Shown here: piece by piece, positions 36,853-45,887 of the stretch
How positions within the stretch are numbered: position 1 is the stretch's first letter
Layout: the number at the start of each line of letters is the position of its first letter
From: Sulfitobacter marinus
GTDB lineage: Bacteria > Pseudomonadota > Alphaproteobacteria > Rhodobacterales > Rhodobacteraceae
Assembly (NCBI RefSeq): GCF_900116285.1
Contig: NZ_FPAJ01000002.1
Location: 558,001-622,000, forward strand
DNA length: 64,000 bases
Reading direction: 5' to 3'
Program-made: the position numbers and the translations under genes
Notes under the pieces: generated by a model
Databases searched by the model: none
Told to the model about the DNA's origin: nothing
What the model saw: only the letters and a program-made list of their open reading frames with translations

Positions 36853-38672
36853 TATTCGACTGTCACGGATTTGGCCAAGTTGCGCGGCTGGTCGACATCC
36901 GTGCCCTTGGCGATGGCCGTGTGATAGGCCAGCAGCTGCGCAGGGATGGCATAAAGGATCGGTGTCAAAGCATCGGCGACGGGGGGCATTTCGATCTGCG
37001 CCCATGTGCCCTCGGCCGCTTCCTCGAGGCCCGCGCGGTCGGAGATCAGGATGACCTTGCCCTTGCGTGCCATGACCTCTTGCATGTTGCTGACGGTTTT
37101 ATCGAACAGTCTATCACGGGGGGCCATAACGACCACCGGCACGTTTTCATCAATAAGCGCGATAGGGCCGTGCTTGAGCTCGCCTGATGCATAAGCTTCG
37201 GCATGTATATAGCTGATTTCTTTTAGTTTTAACGCGCCTTCAAGTGCGAGCGGGAACATCGCGCCACGCCCCAGAAACAGCACGTCACGGGCCGGGGAAA
37301 GCTTTTGCGCGGCGTCGCGGATGGCTGCATTTTGTTCAAGCGCAATGTTGATCAGTGATGGCATAGAGCGCAGCGCTGATATGTGATCGGCCAGTTGATC
37401 TTGGGTGATGGTGCCGCGGTCTAATGCAGCTTTGAGTGTCATCAGGAAGAGCACGGTCAGCTGGCAGGTAAAAGCCTTGGTTGATGCGACGCCGATCTCG
37501 ACGCCCGCGTGGATCGGCAAGGCTAGATCGCTTTCGCGCGCAATGGTGGATTCGATGACATTGACGACCGATGCAATTTTGTCCGCCTTGCCCTCACAAT
37601 AGCGCAATGCGGCGAGGGTATCGGCGGTTTCACCGGATTGGCTGACGAACATCGCCAACGTGCGGCCTGGAATGGGCGGTTCACGGTAGCGGAACTCAGA
37701 GGCGAAATCGACTTCGACCGGCAGACGCGCGATCTGTTCGAACCAGTATTTCGCAGTGAGACAGGCGTAGTATGCCGTGCCGCAGGCGACCATGGTGATG
37801 CGGTCAAACTTGGTAAAGTCGAGGCCGGGGTCGGGCAGGGAAATCGTATTGTCCGCCGCCACATAGTGGCTCACGGCTTCGCCGATGACGCCGGGTTGCT
37901 CTGAGATTTCCTTGGCCATGAAATGTTTATGTCCGGCCTTGTCCGCGCGCGCGTTGTCCAGACTGATGGTCTTGATGGCGCGGTTCGCGCGCGATCCATT
38001 GGCATCGATAATATCGACCGAACTGCGTGTCAGAACCACGCGGTCGCCTTCTTCGAGATAGGTGATACGGTTGGTCATTGGAGACAGGGCAATCGCGTCG
38101 CTGCCAAGAAACACTTCATTGTCGCCGTGGCCCACGGCCAATGGAGCACCCTTGCGCGCGCCGATCATCAGGTCTTCTTCACCGTCGAAAAGGAAGGCCA
38201 AGGCAAAGGCCCCTTCAAGGCGGCCTAGGGTCTTGGTGGCCGCATCAACAGGGCCAAGCCCCTGCGACATATGGTGCTGGGTCAGCAGGGCGACGGTTTC
38301 GGTATCGGTTTCAGTGACGAATGTCGCACCGAGTTCTGCCAATTCAGCGCGCAATTCACGGAAGTTTTCGATTATGCCGTTGTGAACGACAGCCACAGGG
38401 CCGGCCTGATGCGGGTGGGCGTTGGTGACGGAGGGCGCGCCATGGGTGGCCCAGCGGGTGTGACCGATGCCAGACTTGCCAGCCAGCGGTTCATGCACCA
38501 GTAAATCCGACAGGTTCACCAGCTTGCCCACCGCACGACGGCGATCAAGTTTGCCGTCATTAATCGTGGCGATACCGGCGCTGTCATAGCCGCGATATTC
38601 TAGACGTTTTAGCGCTTCAACAAGGATGGGTGCAGCTTCATGCTGGCCAAGGACCCCTACAATACCACACAT
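36852..38672 (-). CDS. glmS: glutamine-fructose-6-phosphate aminotransferase (isomerizing)
   Basis: A 606-residue enzyme of normal length that makes glucosamine-6-phosphate from fructose-6-phosphate and glutamine, the entry step to UDP-GlcNAc. The Cys2 nucleophile of the N-terminal amidotransferase domain is exposed after Met removal (MCGIVGVLG), with GHTRWATHG downstream. Two SIS isomerase domains (VACGTAYYACLTAKYWFEQ; LGRGAMFPLALEGALKLKE) and the C-terminal KSVTVE complete it. It starts 2 bp after glmU, so both ends of the amino-sugar pathway are made from one mRNA. Confidence 0.98.
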   Translation of the reverse strand: MCGIVGVLGQHEAAPILVEALKRLEYRGYDSAGIATINDGKLDRRRAVGKLVNLSDLLVHEPLAGKSGIGHTRWATHGAPSVTNAHPHQAGPVAVVHNGIIENFRELRAELAELGATFVTETDTETVALLTQHHMSQGLGPVDAATKTLGRLEGAFALAFLFDGEEDLMIGARKGAPLAVGHGDNEVFLGSDAIALSPMTNRITYLEEGDRVVLTRSSVDIIDANGSRANRAIKTISLDNARADKAGHKHFMAKEISEQPGVIGEAVSHYVAADNTISLPDPGLDFTKFDRITMVACGTAYYACLTAKYWFEQIARLPVEVDFASEFRYREPPIPGRTLAMFVSQSGETADTLAALRYCEGKADKIASVVNVIESTIARESDLALPIHAGVEIGVASTKAFTCQLTVLFLMTLKAALDRGTITQDQLADHISALRSMPSLINIALEQNAAIRDAAQKLSPARDVLFLGRGAMFPLALEGALKLKEISYIHAEAYASGELKHGPIALIDENVPVVVMAPRDRLFDKTVSNMQEVMARKGKVILISDRAGLEEAAEGTWAQIEMPPVADALTPILYAIPAQLLAYHTAIAKGTDVDQPRNLAKSVTVE

Positions 38673-38674
38673 AA

Positions 38675-40027
38675 TTAGCTGCCTCTTTGCTGTTTTGCCT
38701 TCTTGGCCTTTAACATTTCGAACAATTTGCGCGCCATGCCCGGTTTTTCAACCTGCGGCGCGCGCGATAGGGCCAATGCGTCGGCGTCGACGTCGGATGT
38801 AATCACCGAACCCGATCCGGTCATCGCCCCGTCGCCAATATGCACAGGGGCTACCAGCATGGTGTTCGACCCGATAAAGGCGTTGGCACCGATATGGGTG
38901 TGATGCTTCATCACGCCATCATAATTGCAGGTGATTGTTCCCGCGCCGATGTTCGTTTTCTTGCCGACCGTTGCATCGCCAATATAGCTCAGGTGGTTGA
39001 CCTTTGCCCCTTCGTCGATCTGGGCATTCTTGACCTCAACGAAATTACCGATGCGCACATCTTCGGCCAGCTCGGTGCCGTGGCGCAGGCGGGCGTAGGG
39101 GCCGATGATGCCGCCGCGCGAGATATGGCAGCCTTCAAGATGGCTGAAGGCGCGGATCGTGGCACCGTTTTCGATGGTCACACCGGGGCCGAATACGACA
39201 TTGGGTTCAATCACCGTGTCGCCGCCAATATAGGTGTCGCGGGCGAAATAGACGGTTTCTGGGGCCATCAAGGTAACCCCTTCTTCCAGCATGGCTGCAC
39301 GGGTGCGGGCCTGAAATGCGGCATCTGCGGCGGCGAGATCGGCGCGCGAATTCACACCCATTGTCTCGGCCTTGGGGCAGGTCACTGCGGTGGCTTTCAG
39401 CCCGCGCGCGCGGGCGATGCCGACGATGTCGGTCAAGTAGTACTCTTCGGAAGCGTTCTCATTTCCAACGGCATCAATGAGGTCAAACAACAGCTCTGAA
39501 TTGCAGGCAACAACCCCGCTATTGCAAAGGGTTATGCCGCGCTCTTCATCTGTGGCATCTTTGAATTCGACAATCCGGTCGAGGCTGTCCCCTTGCATCA
39601 CCAGACGGCCATAGCGTGCTGGGTCAGCAGCCTCGAACCCCAAAACAACCACGTCATTTTGGCGCAATGCATCGCACATCGCCTCGAGCGTTTCGGATCT
39701 AACGAATGGTGTGTCGCCGTAAAGAACAATCGCCGTGCCGTCAAAACCTGCCAGCGCCTCGCGGGCCTGTCCAACGGCGTGGGCGGTGCCGAGCTGCTCT
39801 TCTTGGACAACGACCTGTGCGTCTTCGTCGAAGGCTTGGGCGGCGGCGCGCACTTGATCAGCCCCGTGGCCTGCAACAACGACTGTGCGCGCGGGCGATA
39901 GGGCCGCACCGGACGCCATCGCATGTTCCAGCAGTGGCGCGTGGGCAAGGGGATGCAGGACCTTTGGCAGATCTGATTGCATCCGCGTGCCTTTACCTGC
40001 GGCCAAAAGGATAAGTGCGATGTCCAT
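38675..40027 (-). CDS. glmU: bifunctional UDP-GlcNAc pyrophosphorylase / GlcN-1-P acetyltransferase
   Basis: A 450-residue protein. The N-terminal uridyltransferase domain has LLAAGKGTRMQSDLPKVLHPLA, and GTAHAVGQAREAL lies near the nucleotide. The C-terminal left-handed beta-helix shows hexapeptide repeats (INIGAGTITCNYDGVMKHHTHIGANAFIGSN is the family signature region). It makes UDP-GlcNAc for peptidoglycan and lipid A. The ATG at 40027 (MDIALILLAAG) is used; a longer frame to 40102 lacks family similarity. It leads the glmU-glmS-PNPOx-alkD operon and is divergent from gph. Confidence 0.97.
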   Translation of the reverse strand: MDIALILLAAGKGTRMQSDLPKVLHPLAHAPLLEHAMASGAALSPARTVVVAGHGADQVRAAAQAFDEDAQVVVQEEQLGTAHAVGQAREALAGFDGTAIVLYGDTPFVRSETLEAMCDALRQNDVVVLGFEAADPARYGRLVMQGDSLDRIVEFKDATDEERGITLCNSGVVACNSELLFDLIDAVGNENASEEYYLTDIVGIARARGLKATAVTCPKAETMGVNSRADLAAADAAFQARTRAAMLEEGVTLMAPETVYFARDTYIGGDTVIEPNVVFGPGVTIENGATIRAFSHLEGCHISRGGIIGPYARLRHGTELAEDVRIGNFVEVKNAQIDEGAKVNHLSYIGDATVGKKTNIGAGTITCNYDGVMKHHTHIGANAFIGSNTMLVAPVHIGDGAMTGSGSVITSDVDADALALSRAPQVEKPGMARKLFEMLKAKKAKQQRGS

Positions 40028-40144
40028 ATAAAACTCTATAATAAATTGACTGGCGCTCTCTTTACCTTGTTGGCGTTTGTGCGCAAGGCTAGCGCCGATC
40101 AAAGAAGATTTCGGCCTGCAACATGACTAAGCAAAGGAGCGCCG

Positions 40145-40816
40145 ATGAAAACGGTTGTATTCGATCTGGACGGCACATTGGCAGACACGAGCGGTGATCT
40201 GATCGCCGCCGCCAACGCATGTTTTCGCGACATGGGGGCGGGTGATTTGCTGGATGCCCGGAAGGATGCTGGCACTGCGCTGAAAGGCGGGCGTGCGATG
40301 CTGCGGCTTGGATTGGACCGGCTTGACCACGCAGACGGTGCCGCAATGATAGAGCGGTATTATCCATTTCTCTTAAAGGCTTATGGTGAAAGCATCGACA
40401 CGCATACTGTGCTGTACCCCGGCGCGATGGACGCGGTCGAGGCGTTGAAGATCGCAGGCTACCGTGTGGCGATCTGCACCAACAAACCCGAAGGGCTGGC
40501 GCATACATTGCTGACCCGTCTGGGGGTGCGCGATGCGTTCGGGGCAATGTTGGGGGCAGATAGCCTTGCGGTGCGTAAGCCCGACCCAGAACATTTGTTC
40601 GAGACTGCGCGCCGCGCAGGGGGTGATCCTGCGCAATGTTGCTTGGTTGGTGATACCGTTACAGACCGTGATACTGCCGTAGCGGCAGGCGTGCCCTGCA
40701 TTCTGGTGACGTTCGGCCCGTCGGGTGAGGATATGGCCGCCCTCAATCCCGAAGCATTGCTGCACGATTACACGCATCTGCCCGCCTTGGTGCCCAGCCT
40801 GATCGGAGAAATCTGA
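40145..40816 (+). CDS. gph: phosphoglycolate phosphatase-like HAD hydrolase
   Basis: A 223-residue HAD-superfamily phosphatase. Motif I is VFDLDGTLADT (nucleophile Asp), motif II lies in AICTNKPEGLA, and motifs III/IV are RKPDPEHLFE and VGDTVTDRDTA. The helical cap between residues 15 and 80 is of the Gph type. It probably dephosphorylates 2-phosphoglycolate, but related HAD enzymes share this architecture. GCAAAGGAGC precedes the ATG. The next gene starts 4 bp after its stop. The glycolate product would link to glyoxylate and malate synthase earlier in the window. Confidence 0.85.
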   Translation: MKTVVFDLDGTLADTSGDLIAAANACFRDMGAGDLLDARKDAGTALKGGRAMLRLGLDRLDHADGAAMIERYYPFLLKAYGESIDTHTVLYPGAMDAVEALKIAGYRVAICTNKPEGLAHTLLTRLGVRDAFGAMLGADSLAVRKPDPEHLFETARRAGGDPAQCCLVGDTVTDRDTAVAAGVPCILVTFGPSGEDMAALNPEALLHDYTHLPALVPSLIGEI

Positions 40817-40820
40817 CCGC

Positions 40821-42011
40821 ATGGAGATATTCAAAGGCAGTTTTACCCAGCAAGAACCCATTCCAGAAGACGCAATTGAAGCTGCAATTGCGGTCATGCG
40901 CCATGGCCGGTTGCACCGTTATAACACCGCTTCGGATGAAATCGCCGAAACGGCCCTGCTAGAGCAGGAATTCGCGGCGCTGGTGGGGTCGAAATACTGC
41001 GTGGCTGTCGCCTCGGGTGGGTATGCCATGGCGACGGCATTGCGCGCGGTGGGGGTGAATCCGGGTGACCGGGTGCTGTCAAACGCCTTTACACTGGCAC
41101 CTGTGCCGGGGGCCATTGCCGCTGTCGGGGCTGAACCGGTGTTTGTGGATGTGACCGACGGGCTGGTGATTGATCTGGATGATCTGGCGGGCAAGCTGGA
41201 CCAAGCGGATGTTTTGCTGTTGAGCCATATGCGCGGGCACATCTGCGATATGGATGCGCTGATGGCGCTGTGTGATGCGGCGGGTGTGACGGTGATCGAA
41301 GACTGCGCCCATACGATGGGGGCGGCGTGGAACGGTGTGCCGTCCGGGCGTCACGGCACGGTGGGCTGTTATTCCTGCCAGACCTATAAGCATGTCAATT
41401 CGGGCGAGGGCGGTTTGCTGGTCACCGATGATGCCGATGTTGCCGCGCGCGCGATCATGCTGTCGGGGTCGTATATGCTATTTGAAAAGCATCTGGCAGC
41501 GCCTCCGGCAGAGGCATTTGCAGAGATTAAATACGAGACGCCCAACATTTCGGGCCGCATGGATAATCTGCGCGCCGCGTTGCTGCGGCCACAGTTGCGC
41601 GACCTGAACACGCAGGTGGCCCGTTGGAATGAGCGTTATTTTGCGGTCGAGGCCGGATTGCGCAACACGCTCGGATTGACCGTGATTGAACGGGCGGCTC
41701 AGGAAAGCATTGTTGGATCATCGATCCAGTTTCTGTTGCAGTGTTGGCAAGCCGAGAGCGTTCAAGAGGTATTGGCCCGTTGCTTGGCCCGCGGGGTCGA
41801 GTTGAAATGGTTCGGCGCGGCAGAGCCGTTAGGGTTTACCAGCCGCTATGACAGCTGGCGATACGTGCCGATTGCATCACTGCCCAAAAGCGATGCCGTG
41901 TTGGCCGGGCTGATCGACATGCGTGTTCCGCTGACTTTCAGCATCGAGGATTGCACGTTGATCGCACGTATCATCCGTGAAGAGGTCAGCGCCGTATTCC
42001 AGCAGGCGTAA
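40821..42011 (+). CDS. DegT/DnrJ/EryC1/StrS family aminotransferase
   Basis: A 396-residue PLP enzyme of the sugar-aminotransferase fold. The cofactor Lys lies in SCQTYKHVNSGEGG, the phosphate-binding part in VAVASGGYAMATALRA, and EDCAHTMGAAWNG holds the acidic residue contacting the pyridine ring. Most relatives transaminate nucleotide-linked keto-sugars, but no nucleotide-sugar genes lie beside it, so the substrate is unknown. It begins 4 bp after gph and is probably cotranscribed with it. Confidence 0.85.
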   Translation: MEIFKGSFTQQEPIPEDAIEAAIAVMRHGRLHRYNTASDEIAETALLEQEFAALVGSKYCVAVASGGYAMATALRAVGVNPGDRVLSNAFTLAPVPGAIAAVGAEPVFVDVTDGLVIDLDDLAGKLDQADVLLLSHMRGHICDMDALMALCDAAGVTVIEDCAHTMGAAWNGVPSGRHGTVGCYSCQTYKHVNSGEGGLLVTDDADVAARAIMLSGSYMLFEKHLAAPPAEAFAEIKYETPNISGRMDNLRAALLRPQLRDLNTQVARWNERYFAVEAGLRNTLGLTVIERAAQESIVGSSIQFLLQCWQAESVQEVLARCLARGVELKWFGAAEPLGFTSRYDSWRYVPIASLPKSDAVLAGLIDMRVPLTFSIEDCTLIARIIREEVSAVFQQA

Positions 42012-42015
42012 AACG

Positions 42016-42040
42016 AAAAAAGGACGCTCTAAAGCGCCCT
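42016..42040 (-). terminator. intrinsic terminator of the minus-strand PNPOx gene
   Basis: AGGACGCT (42021-42028) and AGCGCCCT (42033-42040) pair at 7 of 8 positions around a 4-nt loop. On the minus strand the stem is followed by six T residues. It lies 27 bp after the stop of the gene at 42067-42537. It may also stop transcription from the DegT-type gene on the other strand, although no T-run follows in that direction. Confidence 0.7.
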
Positions 42041-42066
42041 GATTTCATTGTGTTTGCTGTGACCGC

Positions 42067-42537
42067 TTAGAAACGGATCGTGCCATGCTGGCCCATATCA
42101 GGCTTTTCGTCGGTAATCTGCGCTTTGGCGATCTCGTACAGGAACGTCAGGCTGCCACCGGTGGCCCAAACTTCGGCTTGCGACAGGTCAAAGCGTACCA
42201 GCTGCACGTCATCGTCTTGACGCCCATCCTCGAACCAAGCGCCTGCAACGACGGACCACAGCTCGTCCAGCTTGGCGGGGTCGGTCACCGCTTGAACCTT
42301 GCCGTCGATGCGTGCGTATAGATGTTCGTCATTGCTGATCACAACATATTCAGCTTGCGCACCCGTCTGTGCGGATTTCGCCAGATCGGTGCCGTTAGCC
42401 GTGATGAACCACAGAACGTTTGCGTCCTTGTCGACATAATGGGTCATGGGAACAGCGCGTGCGTCACCGGCGGCCAGCATGCCCGTACGGATATCTTCGA
42501 TGCGGTCCCAGAATTCTTCCTTCAATGTATCAGCCAT
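42067..42537 (-). CDS. general-stress-type pyridoxamine 5'-phosphate oxidase family protein
   Basis: A 156-residue split-barrel protein of the general stress protein 26 group. It starts with LKEEFWDRIEDIRTGMLAAGDARAVPMTHYVD; LWFITANGTDLAKS and AEYVVISNDEHLYARIDGKVQAV form the barrel, and ELWSVVAGAWFEDGRQDDDV is a typical helix/loop. The family probably binds FMN or FAD; its reaction is unknown. It is divergent from the leucine-degradation operon and has its own terminator. Confidence 0.88.
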   Translation of the reverse strand: MADTLKEEFWDRIEDIRTGMLAAGDARAVPMTHYVDKDANVLWFITANGTDLAKSAQTGAQAEYVVISNDEHLYARIDGKVQAVTDPAKLDELWSVVAGAWFEDGRQDDDVQLVRFDLSQAEVWATGGSLTFLYEIAKAQITDEKPDMGQHGTIRF

Positions 42538-42613
42538 TATAAATATCCCTTAATTTGCGTTCCATGCCCAACGAAGAAAGCGGCTTTTGGGTTCCCAATT
42601 GCTTGAGATTTGC

Positions 42614-42659
42614 TTGACCAAACTCTTCAAGGGTGTAAGGTAATGAACAACTGTTCAAT
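42614..42659 (+). promoter_or_regulatory. promoter and operator candidate of the leucine-degradation operon
   Basis: TTGACC (42614-42619) and TAAGGT (42636-42641), 16 bp apart, could be -35 and -10 elements; the -10 is weak. Just downstream, TGAAC-AACT-GTTCA (42644-42657) forms an inverted repeat that would cover the transcription start. ACAACTGTTCAAT within it also occurs at 24447-24459 before the peptide-transport cluster. GGGAGGGG before the ATG at 42678 is the ribosome site. Confidence 0.4.
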
Positions 42660-42677
42660 AAACTCTGGGAGGGGTCC

Positions 42678-43841
42678 ATGTTCAACGCCAGCATGAAATT
42701 TGATTTGGGCGAAGATGTGAATGATCTGCGCGATATGGTGCACCGCTGGGCGCAAGAGCGGGTCAAACCCATGGCCGCCAGCATTGACCAAACAAACGAG
42801 TTCCCGCCCGAGCTTTGGGAAGAAATGGGCAGCCTTGGCTTGCTAGGTATGACCGTGAGTGAGGAATTCGGCGGCACCGGCATGGGCTATGTCGCGCATA
42901 CCGTCGCGGTCGAGGAAATCGCGCGGGCCTCGGCCTCGGTCTCTCTGTCCTACGGGGCGCATTCCAACCTTTGCGTCAACCAGATCAGCCTGAATGGCAC
43001 GCCCGAGCAAAAGGCGAAATTTCTACCCGGTCTGTGTACCGGTGCTCATGTGGGCGCGCTGGCCATGTCGGAGCCATCTGCGGGCAGCGATGTCGTATCG
43101 ATGAAGTTGCGCGCCGAAAAGCGTAACGATCACTACCGTCTGTCGGGCAATAAATACTGGATCACCAATGGGCCTGATGCCGATACGCTGGTGGTCTATG
43201 CCAAGACCGACCCGGATGCGGGGTCCAAGGGGATCACGGCATTCCTGATCGAGAAATCGATGAAGGGTTTCACCACCAGCCCGCATTTCGACAAGCTGGG
43301 GATGCGCGGCTCAAACACCGCCGAGCTGATCTTTGACGATGTCGAGGTTCCGTTCGAGAATGTCTTGGGCGAAGAGGGGCGGGGCGTTCGGGTTCTGATG
43401 TCGGGGCTGGATTATGAACGTGTGGTTCTGGCGGGCATCGGTCTGGGCATCATGGCGGCGTGCTTGGATGAGATTATGCCTTACATGGTCGAACGTAAGC
43501 AGTTTGGTCAGCCCATCGGAAACTTCCAGCTGATGCAGGGCAAGATGGCGGATATGTATACCGCGATGAACTCCGCCCGCGCCTATGTGTACGAGGTCGC
43601 CAAGGCCTGTGATCGTGGCGATGTGACCCGCGCGGACGCAGCGGCCTGCTGTCTTTATGCCAGCGAAGAGGCGATGAAACAGGCGCACCAAGCGGTGCAA
43701 GCCATGGGCGGTGCCGGCTATCTGTCTGACAACCCCGTGGGCCGTATCTTCCGCGATGCCAAGCTGATGGAAATCGGCGCAGGCACCTCTGAAATTCGCC
43801 GCATGTTGGTGGGTCGCGAGATGATGGGATCGATGGGATGA
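42678..43841 (+). CDS. ivd: isovaleryl-CoA dehydrogenase
   Basis: A 387-residue acyl-CoA dehydrogenase that oxidises isovaleryl-CoA to 3-methylcrotonyl-CoA, passing electrons to ETF. Family segments are [39 protein letters not shown], and [15 protein letters not shown], which contains the glutamate position used as base in isovaleryl-CoA dehydrogenases. The C-terminal [34 protein letters not shown] is typical. Its place at the head of an operon with mccB, mccA, hydratase and HMG-CoA lyase confirms leucine degradation. Its stop overlaps the next start (ATGA). Confidence 0.95.
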   Translation: MFNASMKFDLGEDVNDLRDMVHRWAQERVKPMAASIDQTNEFPPELWEEMGSLGLLGMTVSEEFGGTGMGYVAHTVAVEEIARASASVSLSYGAHSNLCVNQISLNGTPEQKAKFLPGLCTGAHVGALAMSEPSAGSDVVSMKLRAEKRNDHYRLSGNKYWITNGPDADTLVVYAKTDPDAGSKGITAFLIEKSMKGFTTSPHFDKLGMRGSNTAELIFDDVEVPFENVLGEEGRGVRVLMSGLDYERVVLAGIGLGIMAACLDEIMPYMVERKQFGQPIGNFQLMQGKMADMYTAMNSARAYVYEVAKACDRGDVTRADAAACCLYASEEAMKQAHQAVQAMGGAGYLSDNPVGRIFRDAKLMEIGAGTSEIRRMLVGREMMGSMG

Positions 43842-44326
43842 TCTGGCTGGCTGCCGTCTTGGCGCTGGTGGCATCACCTGTTGTTGCGCAGGAAATGCAG
43901 TATTCTGACAGCGCGACGCAATCTTGTCTGGAAGCGGCCGAAAGCTATGGCGCAAAGATTGATTGCGCCGGTGCGTCGGCAGGGCAGTGCATGGAAGACA
44001 CCCCCGGCGGCTATAGCACCGTTGGAATGGGCGGCTGTCTGGATCGCGAACTGGCGTATTGGGATGGCCTGCTGAACAGCCATTACAAGGCGGCGATGAC
44101 GCGGGCCAAAAACCTTGATGCCGACCGCCCCGCATCGATGAAAGATGTACCGGGTGCGGCGGTTGCGTTGCGCGACATGCAGCGGGCGTGGATACCTTTC
44201 CGTGACAAGGCCTGCGGATACGAGGCGTCGCTTTGGGCGGGCGGCACGGGGCAGGGACCGGCGACGCTTGGCTGTCTTTTGCAGCAAACCGCCAAACAGG
44301 CGCTTATTCTTGAGCCTTGGGGCTAG
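43838..44326 (+). CDS. LprI-like (DUF1311) secreted protein
   Basis: A 162-residue protein with a short signal peptide ([18 protein letters not shown]). It has an LprI/DUF1311 domain: [21 protein letters not shown], a second helix with [19 protein letters not shown], and six Cys after the signal peptide that could form disulfides. In Mycobacterium, LprI inhibits lysozyme; most relatives are uncharacterised. Its ATG overlaps the ivd stop, so it is translated with a leucine-catabolic enzyme although it should be periplasmic. Confidence 0.78.
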   Translation: MIWLAAVLALVASPVVAQEMQYSDSATQSCLEAAESYGAKIDCAGASAGQCMEDTPGGYSTVGMGGCLDRELAYWDGLLNSHYKAAMTRAKNLDADRPASMKDVPGAAVALRDMQRAWIPFRDKACGYEASLWAGGTGQGPATLGCLLQQTAKQALILEPWG

Positions 44327-44329
44327 AGG

Positions 44330-45853
44330 GTGGCTGGCTCTTTACCCGGTTTGGATGCGGATGGCGCGTGGGACATTCCTGCGCGGCTGAATATGGCGGC
44401 CCAATGTCTGGCACATGATGCGGGGCAAGCCGCGATCATCGATTTGACAGGTGGCGCGCGCCGCGATGTAACCTATGGCGAATTGTCTGAAATGGCCGAT
44501 GGTTTGGCGCGGTTTCTGATGCCGCGCGTGCAGCCAGGCGGGCGCGTCGGCGTCTTGCTAAGCCAAAGCCCGTGGTGCGCGGCGGCACATCTGGCGATCT
44601 GGAAAATCGGCGCGATTTCAGTGCCTTTGTTCAAGCTCTTCAAGTATGATGCGCTAAAGTCGCGCGTACTGGATGCGGGTATTAATCTTGTCCTCACCGA
44701 TCCCGAAGGGCGTGATCTGTTGGGCGATCTGGCCGAGGCCTGGATGGCTGATAGCGTGGGTATTGCGGGTGATCCCATTCCCTATGCCGATACCGAAGCG
44801 GATGATCCGGCGGTGCTGATCTATACGTCTGGCACAACGGGCAGCCCCAAGGGCGCGGTGCATGGGCATCGCGTGCTGACGGGTCATTTACCCGGCGTGT
44901 CGCTAAGCCATGATCTTTTGGGCGCACCGGATGATTGCCTATGGACTCCTGCGGATTGGGCGTGGATCGGCGGGCTGTTTGATGTGCTGATGCCGGGGCT
45001 GGCCTTGGGCGTGCCGGTCGTGGCCGCGCGGATGGCTAAGTTCTCGGCCTATGACTGCGCGCGCATTGTCGCCGACGGCGGCGTGCGCAACGTGTTCTTT
45101 CCACCCACAGCGCTGCGTATGCTGAAAGCAGAGGGCGTGACCCTGCCCGGTTTGCGGTCAGTCGCATCGGGGGGCGAACCGCTTGGCGCGGAAATGCTGG
45201 CGTGGGGGCAGGGCGCGTTCGGCCTCGCGATTAACGAATTTTACGGCCAGACCGAATGCAACATGGTGGCGTCCAGTTGCGGCAGCCTGTTCCCCGCGCG
45301 CCCCGGATGTATCGGCAAGCCCGTACCGGGCCATGATGTGGCCGTGATTGATGAGACTGGCATGCCGACGTCGGACGAAGGTGACGTCGCGATCCGGCGT
45401 GGATCAGCGGCGATGATGCTGGGCTATTGGCATCGCCCGGGCGCCACAGCCGAGAAATTTCGCGGCGATTGGATGGTCACCGGCGATCGTGGCATCTGGG
45501 AGGGCGAGTATCTGCGTTTTGTCGGCCGCGAGGATGATGTCATTACCTCGAGCGGATACCGCGTTGGCCCTGCCGAGATCGAGGATTGCCTGCTGACCCA
45601 TCCGGGGGTTGCGACCTGCGGCGTGGTGGGCAAACCCGATGCCCTGCGCACCGAAATCGTCAAAGCCTATGTCGTGCGTAAATGCGGCAGTGACGTGAGC
45701 GCCGAAACCTTGCAAACATGGTGCAAAACCCGTTTGGCCCGTTATTCTTATCCGCGGGAGATCACCTTTTTGGAGGCGCTGCCCATGACCGTGACCGGCA
45801 AGGTGATCCGCAAAGACCTCAAAGCGCTTGCCATAGGCGAGCTGACCGCATGA
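44330..45853 (+). CDS. acyl-CoA synthetase (AMP-forming)
   Basis: A 507-residue adenylate-forming enzyme. The ATP motif is LIYTSGTTGSPKGAVHGH; NEFYGQTECNMV, TGDRGIWEGEYLRFVGREDDVITSSGYRVGPAEIE and the C-terminal PMTVTGKVIRKDL with the catalytic Lys follow. It resembles medium-chain or acetyl/propionyl-type synthetases and could activate isovalerate or another branched acid to feed Ivd. It begins at a GTG (44330) just after the LprI-like stop. The next in-frame ATG (44393) would cut into the conserved RLNMAAQCL region. Confidence 0.88.
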   Translation: MAGSLPGLDADGAWDIPARLNMAAQCLAHDAGQAAIIDLTGGARRDVTYGELSEMADGLARFLMPRVQPGGRVGVLLSQSPWCAAAHLAIWKIGAISVPLFKLFKYDALKSRVLDAGINLVLTDPEGRDLLGDLAEAWMADSVGIAGDPIPYADTEADDPAVLIYTSGTTGSPKGAVHGHRVLTGHLPGVSLSHDLLGAPDDCLWTPADWAWIGGLFDVLMPGLALGVPVVAARMAKFSAYDCARIVADGGVRNVFFPPTALRMLKAEGVTLPGLRSVASGGEPLGAEMLAWGQGAFGLAINEFYGQTECNMVASSCGSLFPARPGCIGKPVPGHDVAVIDETGMPTSDEGDVAIRRGSAAMMLGYWHRPGATAEKFRGDWMVTGDRGIWEGEYLRFVGREDDVITSSGYRVGPAEIEDCLLTHPGVATCGVVGKPDALRTEIVKAYVVRKCGSDVSAETLQTWCKTRLARYSYPREITFLEALPMTVTGKVIRKDLKALAIGELTA

Positions 45854-45887
45854 CCGCCGCCCCCTTTAGCCACCCAAGGAGACCGAC

